In this document: in pieces, positions 42,623 to 52,285 of the stretch
How positions within the stretch are numbered: the first letter of the stretch is position 1
Layout: every line of letters begins with the position of its first letter
Source: Anaerolineae bacterium
Lineage (GTDB): Bacteria; Chloroflexota; Anaerolineae; Aggregatilineales; Phototrophicaceae
Reading direction: 5' to 3'
Assembly (NCBI GenBank): GCA_022820665.1
Contig: JAJEFB010000045.1
Location: 94,392-158,391, forward strand
DNA: 64,000 nt
Notes under the pieces: generated by a model
Databases searched by the model: none
Told to the model about the DNA's origin: nothing
Seen by the model: only the letters and a program-made list of their open reading frames with translations
Program-made: the position numbers and the translations under genes

Positions 42623-43207
42623 TCAAATCACATTGCCATTGCCGCCGGCCGAGAGTTCATCCTGAATCTTGGCAAGATCGCGGCGAGTGAAATTGGTGTC
42701 GTGAATCCGGGTGCCGCGCCCCATCGACACCACGCCCGTCCGAATCATTTCGACGATGCCGGTAGGCCGTACTTCATCAATGAACTCTTCCAGTATTTCT
42801 TCCGTGCCTACCATCTCAATGATGGCGACCTTGGGACCGATATCGACGATGCGCGCCGGGTAACGGTCGCAGATCTCGGTTATGGTATTGCGAGAGTTGG
42901 CATCATCGTTACGCACTTTGATCAGCGCCAGGTCGCGCTCGACATGCGGTTCGTTGTCCAGTACGCGCACGTCGATGACATTCACGAGCTTCTGCAAGTT
43001 GGTCGCGATCTTCCTGGCGTATTCGGGACCCGCGACGACGCGAATGGTCATGCGCGAGATATGCGGCTTGTGCGTGCGCCCGACAGTCAAGCTGTCTATA
43101 TTGAAGGCCCGCCGCCGGAAGAGACTGGCAATCCGGTTCAAGACGCCAGGTTCATTCTCCACCAGAGCGACAACGGTTACCTTGTTGATGTCTACTTGGC
43201 TGGTCAT
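42623..43207 (-). CDS. ilvN: Acetolactate synthase small subunit
   Basis: VVALVENEPGVLNRIASLFRRRAFNIDSLTVGRT ACT domain. Confidence 0.97.
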   Translation of the reverse strand: MTSQVDINKVTVVALVENEPGVLNRIASLFRRRAFNIDSLTVGRTHKPHISRMTIRVVAGPEYARKIATNLQKLVNVIDVRVLDNEPHVERDLALIKVRNDDANSRNTITEICDRYPARIVDIGPKVAIIEMVGTEEILEEFIDEVRPTGIVEMIRTGVVSMGRGTRIHDTNFTRRDLAKIQDELSAGGNGNVI

Positions 43208-44910
43208 AATCCCTCCCCTGGCTTGGGACGGCGTTTCATGTCATGCAAGTCCGCGCCGGCCGGTACCATCGGATAAACCATCTCTTCTTTTTCAACTACA
43301 AATTCAATCAACGTGGGACCATCAATATCGCGGGCGAACTGAACGGCATCTGCAATTTCTTCTCGTCGTGTCACCCGGCGATTGGGGATTCTATAAGCAT
43401 CCGCCAGCTTGCAAAAGTCCGGATTAAACAGTGGAGTCGCTTCGTAGCGTTTTTCATAGAATAATTCTTGCCACTGCCGCACCATGCCCAGAAAGAAGTT
43501 GTTGATGATCGCGATATTGACATTGACGTTTTCCTGCGCGGCTGTTGCCATCTCACAGAGCGTCATCTGGAAACCGCCGTCGCCGACGATCGCCCAGACC
43601 TCTTCGTCAGGCTTCCCAAACTTGGCGCCGATCGCCGCCGGGAAGCCGAAGCCCATCGTCCCAAGCCCGCCGCTGGTCAGCAAAGTCGCTGGTCGTTGAT
43701 GCGGATAATACTGCGCTTCCAGCATCTGGTGCTGCCCTACATCGGTCACAGTGATGGCTTCGCCCTGGGTCTGCTTCCAAATATCGTTGATGACTTGCGC
43801 CGTCAAAAGCCGGTCCGGCGTTTCGTAGTTGAGAATGTCGCGTTCACTGGAGTCTTCCAGCCAGTCGCGGATTCTTCCGATCCACTCCGGATGAGACTTC
43901 TGCTTGAGTTTGGGCAGCATCTGTGTGAGTACGGTCTTCAAGTCGCCCGCGATGCCGACGTCAGCTTTCACATTCTTGTTGATTTCCGAGCGATCGATGT
44001 CGATATGGATTTTGCGCGCGTTCAAGGCATAGGTCTTGAGGTTGCCGGTAACGCGATCATCGAAACGCATACCCAGGGCGATGAGCAGATCGGCTTCCTG
44101 AATGGCCAGGTTCGCGGATGCTTCGCCGTGCATGCCCATCATGCCGATCACCAGCGGGTGATCTTCCGGCATTCCCCCCTTGCCCAGCAAGGTCAGCGTC
44201 ACCGGAATCTGCGCCCGCTCGGACAGTTCCCGCAGTTCGCGCATGGCGCCGGACATCATGATGCCGTGCCCGGCAAGGATAATCGGGCGCTCCGCCTCTT
44301 CGATCAGGCGCAAGGCAGCGCTGACCTCGGATTCGTCCGCGGACGAGGGCGGATGATAGCCCGGCAGCACGATCTCGCCTTCCGGATACTCGAATTCGGT
44401 CTGAGCCAACTGCACATCTTTGGGGACGTCTACCAGCACCGGTCCCGGTCTTCCCGTACGCGCGATATGAAAGGCTTCTTTCATTGTGTAGGCGAGGTCC
44501 CGTACATCGGTAACCAGATAATTGTGCTTGGTAATCGGCAGCGTCACACCTGTGACATCCGTCTCCTGAAAGGCGTCGGATCCAATGGCTGGAATTGGCA
44601 CCTGGCCCGTTATCGCCAAAATCGGAGAAGAGTCCATCATTGCCGTTGCCAAGCCCGTAACCAGGTTGGTTGCGCCTGGTCCGCTAGTGGCGATGCACAC
44701 GCCGACCTCGCCGGTAGCGCGCGCATAACCGTCCGCCATATGCGATGCGCCCTGCTCGTGCCGCACCAAGACATGATGGAGTCGGTCCTCATACTTGGTC
44801 ATGGCGTCGTAGGTTGGCAATATCGCGCCGCCAGGATAGCCGAACATGACGTGAACGCCTTCTTGCAGCAGGCATTCCATGATGATTTCCGAACCTGTAA
44901 GTTTCATCAT
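43204..44910 (-). CDS. ilvB: Acetolactate synthase large subunit
   Basis: TGSEIIMECLLQEGVHVMFGYPGGAILPTYDAM, EQGASHMADGYARATGEVGVCIATSGPGATNLVTGLATAMMDS, GDGGFQMTLCEMATA. Confidence 0.98.
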   Translation of the reverse strand: MMKLTGSEIIMECLLQEGVHVMFGYPGGAILPTYDAMTKYEDRLHHVLVRHEQGASHMADGYARATGEVGVCIATSGPGATNLVTGLATAMMDSSPILAITGQVPIPAIGSDAFQETDVTGVTLPITKHNYLVTDVRDLAYTMKEAFHIARTGRPGPVLVDVPKDVQLAQTEFEYPEGEIVLPGYHPPSSADESEVSAALRLIEEAERPIILAGHGIMMSGAMRELRELSERAQIPVTLTLLGKGGMPEDHPLVIGMMGMHGEASANLAIQEADLLIALGMRFDDRVTGNLKTYALNARKIHIDIDRSEINKNVKADVGIAGDLKTVLTQMLPKLKQKSHPEWIGRIRDWLEDSSERDILNYETPDRLLTAQVINDIWKQTQGEAITVTDVGQHQMLEAQYYPHQRPATLLTSGGLGTMGFGFPAAIGAKFGKPDEEVWAIVGDGGFQMTLCEMATAAQENVNVNIAIINNFFLGMVRQWQELFYEKRYEATPLFNPDFCKLADAYRIPNRRVTRREEIADAVQFARDIDGPTLIEFVVEKEEMVYPMVPAGADLHDMKRRPKPGEGL

Positions 44911-44952
44911 CGCCTCCTTAACGCGCTTGACTCGCCCAAAACAGCGGTCGCA

Positions 44953-45873
44953 TCATTCCTTGACGAATGTCAGCCAGTTATATTTGTCCGGCATCTCCCC
45001 GGATGTAATAGCGAAAAACTCATTCTGAACCGCTTCTGTGACCGGACCTCGCCTGCCACAGCCAATCTGGATTCTGTCAACCGACTTCACCGGCGTAACC
45101 TCGGCAGCCGTCCCCGTGAAGAATATCTCGTCAGCCATATAGAGCATCTCGCGGGCTACCGGTTGGAAGCGAATCTCAACGCCCTGCGATTGCAGAATGC
45201 GCAAAGCGCTGTCGCGCGTAATGCCCATCAATATCGACGACCAGGCGCCGGGCGTGTAAACGACGCCATTCAAGATGACGAAGATATTCTCTCCGGCGCC
45301 CTCGCTGACGTAGCCGTTGACGTCCAGGGCGATCCCTTCCTCGAAGCCATTATCATGCGCTTCCATGCTGACAAATTGGCTGTTGACATAGTTGCCGCCG
45401 GCTTTGACCAGCGCCATATGCGTATCCGGCGCCATGCGGCGGAATGAACTGATCTGTACGTCAACCCCTTGTTCAATGGCTTCCGCCCCCAAATATCGGC
45501 CCATCTCCACGGTGAAGATGATCGTTTCCGTCGCGGTGCGGCCCCGCCCTTCCAAACCAAGCGAACCGCTGCCGCGGAAGATTATGGGACGTATATAGCA
45601 AGACGCGTGACCATTCTTGCGTATTGTTTCCACAATGGCTCTGTCCAGGGAATCGGGATCGTACTCGTGCTCGATGCGCATGACGCGAGCGCCTTGCATC
45701 AGCCGCTCGGTGTGCTCGCGCAGGCGAAAGACTGCCGGACCCTTGGGCGTGTCATAAGCGCGGATGCCTTCAAAGACGCTGGAACCATAATGCAAGGCAT
45801 GAGCGCTAACATGTACTGTCGCATCATCCCATTTTACAAATTCGCCGTTGCGCCAAACCCATTCAGCAGTCAT
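44953..45873 (-). CDS. ilvE: Branched-chain amino acid aminotransferase
   Basis: HALHYGSSVFEGIRAYDTPKGPAVFRLREHTERL, YIRPIIFRG, FFTGTAAEVTPVKSVD. Confidence 0.97.
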   Translation of the reverse strand: MTAEWVWRNGEFVKWDDATVHVSAHALHYGSSVFEGIRAYDTPKGPAVFRLREHTERLMQGARVMRIEHEYDPDSLDRAIVETIRKNGHASCYIRPIIFRGSGSLGLEGRGRTATETIIFTVEMGRYLGAEAIEQGVDVQISSFRRMAPDTHMALVKAGGNYVNSQFVSMEAHDNGFEEGIALDVNGYVSEGAGENIFVILNGVVYTPGAWSSILMGITRDSALRILQSQGVEIRFQPVAREMLYMADEIFFTGTAAEVTPVKSVDRIQIGCGRRGPVTEAVQNEFFAITSGEMPDKYNWLTFVKE

Positions 45874-46080
45874 CTACTTTCCCCTTGGTAGCCATTAAAT
45901 GAAAACACGCCCGCCTCAGATCAACTCAGTTGACAGGAGAGGGGCGCGCTGCCACAAAACCATAGTTTCGGATTGCCGTAGCGACAATTCGCAAATCGCC
46001 GCGCATCGCTTGACCTTGTGTAGCGCCGCTTTCCTTGTCTCATGTCAGCCTGTGTCCGCTTGCCTTTCACCTTGTGAACT

Positions 46081-46107
46081 AAAAAGCCTCCCGTGGCTTG
46101 GGAGGCT
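46081..46107 (-). terminator. Rho-independent attenuator terminator in the ilv leader
   Basis: Minus strand AGCCTCCC-AAGCCAC-GGGAGGCT then TTTT; 8-bp perfect stem, located 40 nt after the leader stop and ~208 nt before ilvE. Confidence 0.85.
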
Positions 46108-46146
46108 GTTGTCTGCTGCTTGCTGTCGCGCTTCCTGCCCAAGCCC

Positions 46147-46224
46147 TTAAAGTCCACTGATAATCACGAGGACAATGACAAGAATGAGCAGGCTAAGTAC
46201 AGTGTGCGCGGAACTGCTATGCAT
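46147..46224 (-). CDS. ilv leader peptide, 25 aa: MHSSSAHTVLSLLILVIVLVIISGL
   Basis: ATG at 46224, TAA 46149-46147; 14 of 25 residues are Leu/Ile/Val (13 of residues 9-22); sits between a promoter and a terminator upstream of ilvE. Confidence 0.85.
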   Translation of the reverse strand: MHSSSAHTVLSLLILVIVLVIISGL

Positions 46225-46259
46225 TTCTTTCGCGGTCTCCCTAGCAAGGAATACGCGTT

Positions 46260-46288
46260 ACAATAACGAACTTTCTCGCATCTGTCAA
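46260..46288 (-). promoter_or_regulatory. Putative sigma70-type promoter of the ilv-leu cluster
   Basis: Minus strand TTGACA-N17-TATTGT. Confidence 0.75.
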
Positions 46289-46367
46289 GCAATTTGGCGG
46301 ATTGCCTCCCCTAAAGGACTAGGTGTTTCATAAACATTTACAGGGATACCCTGTGCATACTACCCAA

Positions 46368-47738
46368 CTAGCTCGTCAATCGCGTCTTTGCCAAGGCGAT
46401 CTGCTTTCTAACTTCATCGGGCGCGGTCCCTCCGTAGGTCTTGCGTTGCGCCACCGACTGGGCGAAATTAAATACCTCCGCGACATCATCGCCGAATTGC
46501 GGAGAAATGGCTTGCAAGCAGGGAAGCGGCAGAGCCGACATGTCCGCCTGGCTTTCGCTTGCGAGGCGCACAACTTCGCCGACGAGTTGATGCGCCTGGC
46601 GGAAAGGCACGCCCTTGCGCGCCAGGTAATCGGCCAAATCTGTCGCGAGAAGTTCCTCTGTCAAGGATGCCATCATTTCTTCGGGGTTCACCTGGAGGCT
46701 GGCGACAATCGCTGTCATCACCGGCAACAACTGATGCATGGTGTCGCAAGAATCAAATAGCGATTCTTTGTCCTCTTGCAAGTCCTTGTTGTAGCCGCTG
46801 GGCAATCCCTTTAGGGTAGTCAAGAAGCCAGCCAGATTGCCCACGAGACGACCTGCCTTGCCGCGCATCAACTCCATGGGATCGGCATTGCGCTTTTGCG
46901 GCATCAAACTGGAACCGGTGCTATAGCGATCATCCAGGGTGATGAAGCCAAAGGAAGGATTGGAGTAAACGAGTATGTCCTCGGCCAATCGACTCAGGTG
47001 ACTCGCGCACAAAGCAATCGCGTATAACAGATCAGCGACGAAATCCCTGTCGCTGACGGCGTCCAGGCTATTCTGGCTCGCCGCGTCAAAACCCAGGTCA
47101 GCGGCGATTTGCTGGCGATCCAGACAAAACGGATTGCCGGCCAGCGCCCCCGACCCCAGCGGGCAAATCGACATGCGCTGCCGGGCTGATCCCAAGCGAT
47201 CCTGGTCACGCTCCAGCATCCAGAAAAAGCTCATCAACCAGTGAGCGACCGTGATCGGCTGCGCTGGCTGCAAATGCGTGTAACCCGGCATCAGTGTCTC
47301 TGTCTGGCTTTCGCTTGTCTCGACGATCGCCGCTTGCAGGTCCCGCAATTCGCTTGCCAGGCGTTCGGCTGCGCGCATGCTCCACAGCCGAAAATCCGTC
47401 GCCACCTGATCATTGCGGCTGCGACCCGTGTGCAGCTTGCCGCCGACATCGCCAATGATTTCGATCAGACGTCGTTCGACGGCGGTATGCACATCTTCAT
47501 CGGCTTCCTGCAGCTCGAAGTCACCGGTCTCGAATTCCTGCAAGACTTCGCGCAATCCCGCAACGATCGCCCGCGCTTCGTCAAGCGTAATGACTTCGGC
47601 ATCCGCAAGCGCCAGAGCATAGACGATGCTGCCTTCAATGTCTTCGCGGTAAAAGCGAATGTCAAAGCCTATGCTGTCGTTGAGCGCCCGCAAGTCTTGA
47701 TCGCTTGGTTGGGAGAACCGTCCGCCCCAAAGGCTCAT
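46368..47738 (-). CDS. argH: Argininosuccinate lyase
   Basis: SLWGGRFSQPSDQDLRALNDSIGFD, GSSLMPQKRNADPMELMRGKAGRL. Confidence 0.97.
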   Translation of the reverse strand: MSLWGGRFSQPSDQDLRALNDSIGFDIRFYREDIEGSIVYALALADAEVITLDEARAIVAGLREVLQEFETGDFELQEADEDVHTAVERRLIEIIGDVGGKLHTGRSRNDQVATDFRLWSMRAAERLASELRDLQAAIVETSESQTETLMPGYTHLQPAQPITVAHWLMSFFWMLERDQDRLGSARQRMSICPLGSGALAGNPFCLDRQQIAADLGFDAASQNSLDAVSDRDFVADLLYAIALCASHLSRLAEDILVYSNPSFGFITLDDRYSTGSSLMPQKRNADPMELMRGKAGRLVGNLAGFLTTLKGLPSGYNKDLQEDKESLFDSCDTMHQLLPVMTAIVASLQVNPEEMMASLTEELLATDLADYLARKGVPFRQAHQLVGEVVRLASESQADMSALPLPCLQAISPQFGDDVAEVFNFAQSVAQRKTYGGTAPDEVRKQIALAKTRLTS

Positions 47739-47764
47739 ACCTTTATCCTTGCGCAATACATGAG

Positions 47765-49027
<1,263 letters not shown>

Positions 49028-49217
49028 CGACCAACTCCATCTGAACGTCATCGAATGTCGCCAAGTGTAATCAATCTTGCGGCATTTGGAAGAGGTCGCT
49101 AGCCGACCTTGACACGGTTCCCCCTCGCCCCGCTGCGACTCGGCGGATTCTGTTGAATTTCTCAGTTTCTCCTCTGTGCCCTCAGTAGAACCAAGTAAGT
49201 CATGCGAAAAAATCTCA

Positions 49218-49336
49218 TTTGTAGCGAAAGTTCTGCATGTAATCCAAATCCCGCCAAATGCGCTCCCCCTCTCCATTGCAATGGGGAGAGGGGGCCGGGG
49301 GGTGGGGTTGAATAAAGGCATTCTCGCATTCTCATT
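49218..49336. repeat. Dispersed intergenic repeat R1, copy 1
   Basis: tttgtagcgaaagttctgcatgtaatccaaatcccgccaaatgcgctccccct...ggggccggggggtggggttgaataaaggcattctcgcattctcatt. Confidence 0.85.
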
Positions 49337-49369
49337 TCACTCTCTGTGCCCTCTGCGCCTCTTTTTTAA

Positions 49370-49391
49370 TAAACCGCGTCGCTCATGCGAC
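49370..49391. repeat. 22-nt repeat R4, copy 2 (inside aataaacc...ggtttatt hairpin)
   Basis: taaaccgcgtcgctcatgcgac; flanked by 8-bp inverted arms 49368-49375 / 49397-49404. Confidence 0.7.
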
Positions 49392-49449
49392 GAGAAGGTT
49401 TATTATTTTGTGTGAGCGCGGCAGACCTTTTCGCTGCCGCCGAGCGGCT

Positions 49450-49509
49450 GTGGTGAATCCCCCGTATTGAACTCGCATAGGCGATATCCACGACTTTCAC
49501 CGTTTCCCT
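49450..49509. repeat. Dispersed repeat R3, copy 1
   Basis: gtggtgaatcccccgtattgaactcgcatag...ctttcaccgtttccc. Confidence 0.75.
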
Positions 49510-49592
49510 GCGACAAACCATGCTTGCCTTGAACTGCTCGCGCGGCTAGAATATGTGGCGAGTTTTGCCGTCTTCTTGAATCGGAGTGCCAG

Positions 49593-49901
49593 ATGACGAC
49601 TGTGGACGACCTGCGGAAAATGCGCGATGAAAAAGCCTTGCCTCACCTGGAACAGTACGCGCCGGTTTGGATCATCAGCGAGGAATTATTTGAATCTGAC
49701 GAAGCGATCCAGTTTCATGTGCTTTTTCAACATAACTTGCATGGCTGGGTGAACCGCCGTTATCGTTATGACGGCTTCAACAATACGCTTTATCACAAGG
49801 GACAAACCTTGCTGACCGAAGACGCTGCGCTGGAGCACATGGACGAGGACCCCTATATCGAGGCTGCCGTCGCCGACATCCCCAACGCTTACGGGGGCTA
49901 G
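49593..49901 (+). CDS. Conserved-looking hypothetical protein, 102 aa
   Basis: Isolated ORF: MTTVDDLRKMRDEKALPHLEQYAPVWIISEELFESDEAIQFHVLFQHNLHGWVNRRYRYDGFNNTLYHKGQTLLTE. Confidence 0.6.
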   Translation: MTTVDDLRKMRDEKALPHLEQYAPVWIISEELFESDEAIQFHVLFQHNLHGWVNRRYRYDGFNNTLYHKGQTLLTEDAALEHMDEDPYIEAAVADIPNAYGG

Positions 49902-51157
49902 GTCTTGGGCAGTTTCTGACAGGCCACCGTTTCGAATACCTCGATTAAGCGCCCGGCGATGACCGACCAGGCATATTCCTGCGCCGCCCGCGCCGCGCTT
50001 GCGCCCATAGACGCGGATTTCGCAGGATCGCTCACCAATGCGATGATGGCTTCCGTAAGGGATATCGGTTCCCGCGCCGGCACGTGAAAACCCGTCTCTC
50101 TATCCCGTACCAGGAATTGCAGCCCCCCAACTTGTGATGCGATGACCGGCGTCCCGCAAGCCATTGCTTCCAGCGCGACCATGCCAAACGATTCATAATC
50201 CGACGGCACAATGACAGCCGTCGCGGCCGAGTAATATACGGGCAAATGCGCTTGTTCTTTCGCGCCCACAAAGCTCACGATCTGGTTGATTCCCAACTTG
50301 CGGCTGAGATCTTGCAGGCGCTGTAGTTCCAGATCGCGCCGAGATTCCGGATCGCCGCCTACGATCATGAAATGAAGCCGCTTGAGCAGGGACGGCTGTC
50401 GCTCCCGCAAGACATGTAGCGCCTCAAGAATAGTGTCAACCGCTTTCAGTGGCTCGATGCGCCCGACAAAAAGCAAAACGTGGCTTTCGGGATCAATACC
50501 GAGCTGTTCGCGCGCCTCTGCCGCCGTCAAGTTGCCGTTAAAGCGCTCGACATTGACGCCGGGCGGGATCACAACCAGTTGCTTGCGCCTGGCGCGATAC
50601 AGCCAGCGCAACTGCGCCAGTTCGGCAGGCGTCGCCGCGATCACCCGGTCCGCCCAGTTTAGAACATGGGCTTCGGTCAAGATCCGTCGATCGGGCTGGT
50701 AGAATTCATTCGCGCGAATGCGCTTCTTCATGTGGCCCAGCGTATGGAACATATGCGCAAAACAGATGCCCCAAGCCTCCTTCAGTTTGGCGGCGACCCA
50801 CCCGCTAAGCCAGTAATGACTGTAAACAATATCGTAGTGCAGATTGTGTAAGGTGGCGAAAGCCATCAGGTTGGCGGTAAATTCGGAAAGATGCGGGTAC
50901 TGTTCGTCCGGAGGCAGCGGCGTCGCTGGACCTGCCTGGAGATAGATCACGCGTGCCTTGGGACCTATGGAATGGTCCACTTCCGGTTCAAAGGGCGAAG
51001 ATCTTCGTGTAAAAATGTCGATATGGTATTCATCTTTGCCCAATTCTTGCGCCAGCTCGCGGATGTAGACGTTCATCCCGCCCGTCTTCATCCCGCCCAT
51101 TGGCGCCAGCGGGCTCGTGTGAACGCTCAACAGGGCAATGCGTTGAATTGACATCAA
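49898..51157 (-). CDS. Glycosyltransferase family 4 (sucrose synthase/MshA-like)
   Basis: GGMNVYIRELAQELGKDEYHIDIFTR, VVIPPGVNVERF, FVGRIEPLKAVDTILEA, PSDYESFGMVALEAMACGTPVIASQVGGL. Confidence 0.93.
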   Translation of the reverse strand: MMSIQRIALLSVHTSPLAPMGGMKTGGMNVYIRELAQELGKDEYHIDIFTRRSSPFEPEVDHSIGPKARVIYLQAGPATPLPPDEQYPHLSEFTANLMAFATLHNLHYDIVYSHYWLSGWVAAKLKEAWGICFAHMFHTLGHMKKRIRANEFYQPDRRILTEAHVLNWADRVIAATPAELAQLRWLYRARRKQLVVIPPGVNVERFNGNLTAAEAREQLGIDPESHVLLFVGRIEPLKAVDTILEALHVLRERQPSLLKRLHFMIVGGDPESRRDLELQRLQDLSRKLGINQIVSFVGAKEQAHLPVYYSAATAVIVPSDYESFGMVALEAMACGTPVIASQVGGLQFLVRDRETGFHVPAREPISLTEAIIALVSDPAKSASMGASAARAAQEYAWSVIAGRLIEVFETVACQKLPKT

Positions 51158-51170
51158 ATGACTCGCGCGG

Positions 51171-52175
51171 TCAAGTCGCGTGGATATTCAGAACAGCGGT
51201 ATCCCGCCCGCCCATGCGGTACTTGTAGCTCTCGTCGCCTCGTAGAAAATCGTAAAACTTGTAGCCGCTTTTAATGGCATGTTGGATGTTATACGCCAGC
51301 AGCACGATGCCGGGACTCAACTGGCTATAACGCTGATGATCATGCCCTGAATTATAGACCATCACCCGGTCCCCATAGACAAAGTTCATATACGCGGCGA
51401 CGCGCTCTTCGTCAATGGTCAGGAAACTCAACTGCAGCCAACCCTTGTCTTGCGCCAAGGGCACGATCCTTTTGAAAAAGCGCATATTGCCTTCATCCAG
51501 CAAGAATCGCTCTTTTTCCGGGTCGCTCGCCGCCATCAAGCGCGCGAAATGACTGATTTCTTGATCCAGGTTGTCCTCGCCGTTCACAATGTACCAATCG
51601 ATCGCGCTTTCCGAACCGTGAATGCGGCGCATCTTGCGCCGTACTTCGTGACGCTGTTTCTTGTCCAGCTGCAGCATATACCCGCCCCAGTCGCTGGGAA
51701 GATCAATCACCGGACAGACCTCCTGCGGTTCTACCACAGTTGTGAATCCCCGTTCTCGTAACAATTCAGGAAGAATCTCGCGGGTCGGCGACGCTTGAGG
51801 GATATTGCATAGGTCGAAGCAATCGATGCTGGCGCGCTCTTTTGCGAAGTAATCGGCAAAGGCTTCAAAGACCGGCTGCAAATGGTCCGCGTCCACAATG
51901 AAATCAAGATAATCCGTTACGTCCACGCAGCCGATTATCTGGGCTGTGCGCCCGCGCTCGGATTCGCTTACGAAAAGCGGCGCTATTCCGACAAGCCTTT
52001 CCCGATCCCGACAAGTCAAAATCAACAGCTCGCCGGGCTGGTAGGCATGCCACCAGGTCGAATGCCATTCCCATGTGTAAAATATGCAGTCGGATTGCGC
52101 GCGCGCCAGCAGATCATTCCATTCCGCCTGCAAGGTGTCAAATACCGTCGCTTCACGGTATACGTTTAGTTCCAC
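51171..52175 (-). CDS. BcsL/CelD-like GNAT-fold acetyltransferase
   Basis: EWNDLLARAQSDCIFYTWEWHSTWWHAYQPGELLILTCRDRERLVGIAPLF and YKFYDFLRGDESYKYRMG. Confidence 0.82.
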   Translation of the reverse strand: MELNVYREATVFDTLQAEWNDLLARAQSDCIFYTWEWHSTWWHAYQPGELLILTCRDRERLVGIAPLFVSESERGRTAQIIGCVDVTDYLDFIVDADHLQPVFEAFADYFAKERASIDCFDLCNIPQASPTREILPELLRERGFTTVVEPQEVCPVIDLPSDWGGYMLQLDKKQRHEVRRKMRRIHGSESAIDWYIVNGEDNLDQEISHFARLMAASDPEKERFLLDEGNMRFFKRIVPLAQDKGWLQLSFLTIDEERVAAYMNFVYGDRVMVYNSGHDHQRYSQLSPGIVLLAYNIQHAIKSGYKFYDFLRGDESYKYRMGGRDTAVLNIHAT

Positions 52176-52285
52176 TATTGCCTCTGCCCTTCGTTGGACT
52201 TCGGGTTTCGCTTAGGGGCTGAACTCATTACCTGTGACAATGCTAAGCTATCCATTCTTACGAAGCGCGTCCCGCATTGCCTCGC

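Noticed and set aside
43468-45447. 659-aa plus-strand ORF
   Set aside because: Lies antisense to ilvN/ilvB/ilvE, which are unambiguous; low-complexity His/Arg/Gln-rich translation is typical of the mirror frame in G+C-rich genes.
45874-46330. T-box riboswitch upstream of ilvE
   Set aside because: No convincing T-box sequence or specifier loop was found; the region is better explained by a leader peptide attenuator.
49028-49321. N-terminal extension of argG in the ORF track
   Set aside because: The extension runs through the R1 repeat; the homologous start is [16 protein letters not shown] at 49027.
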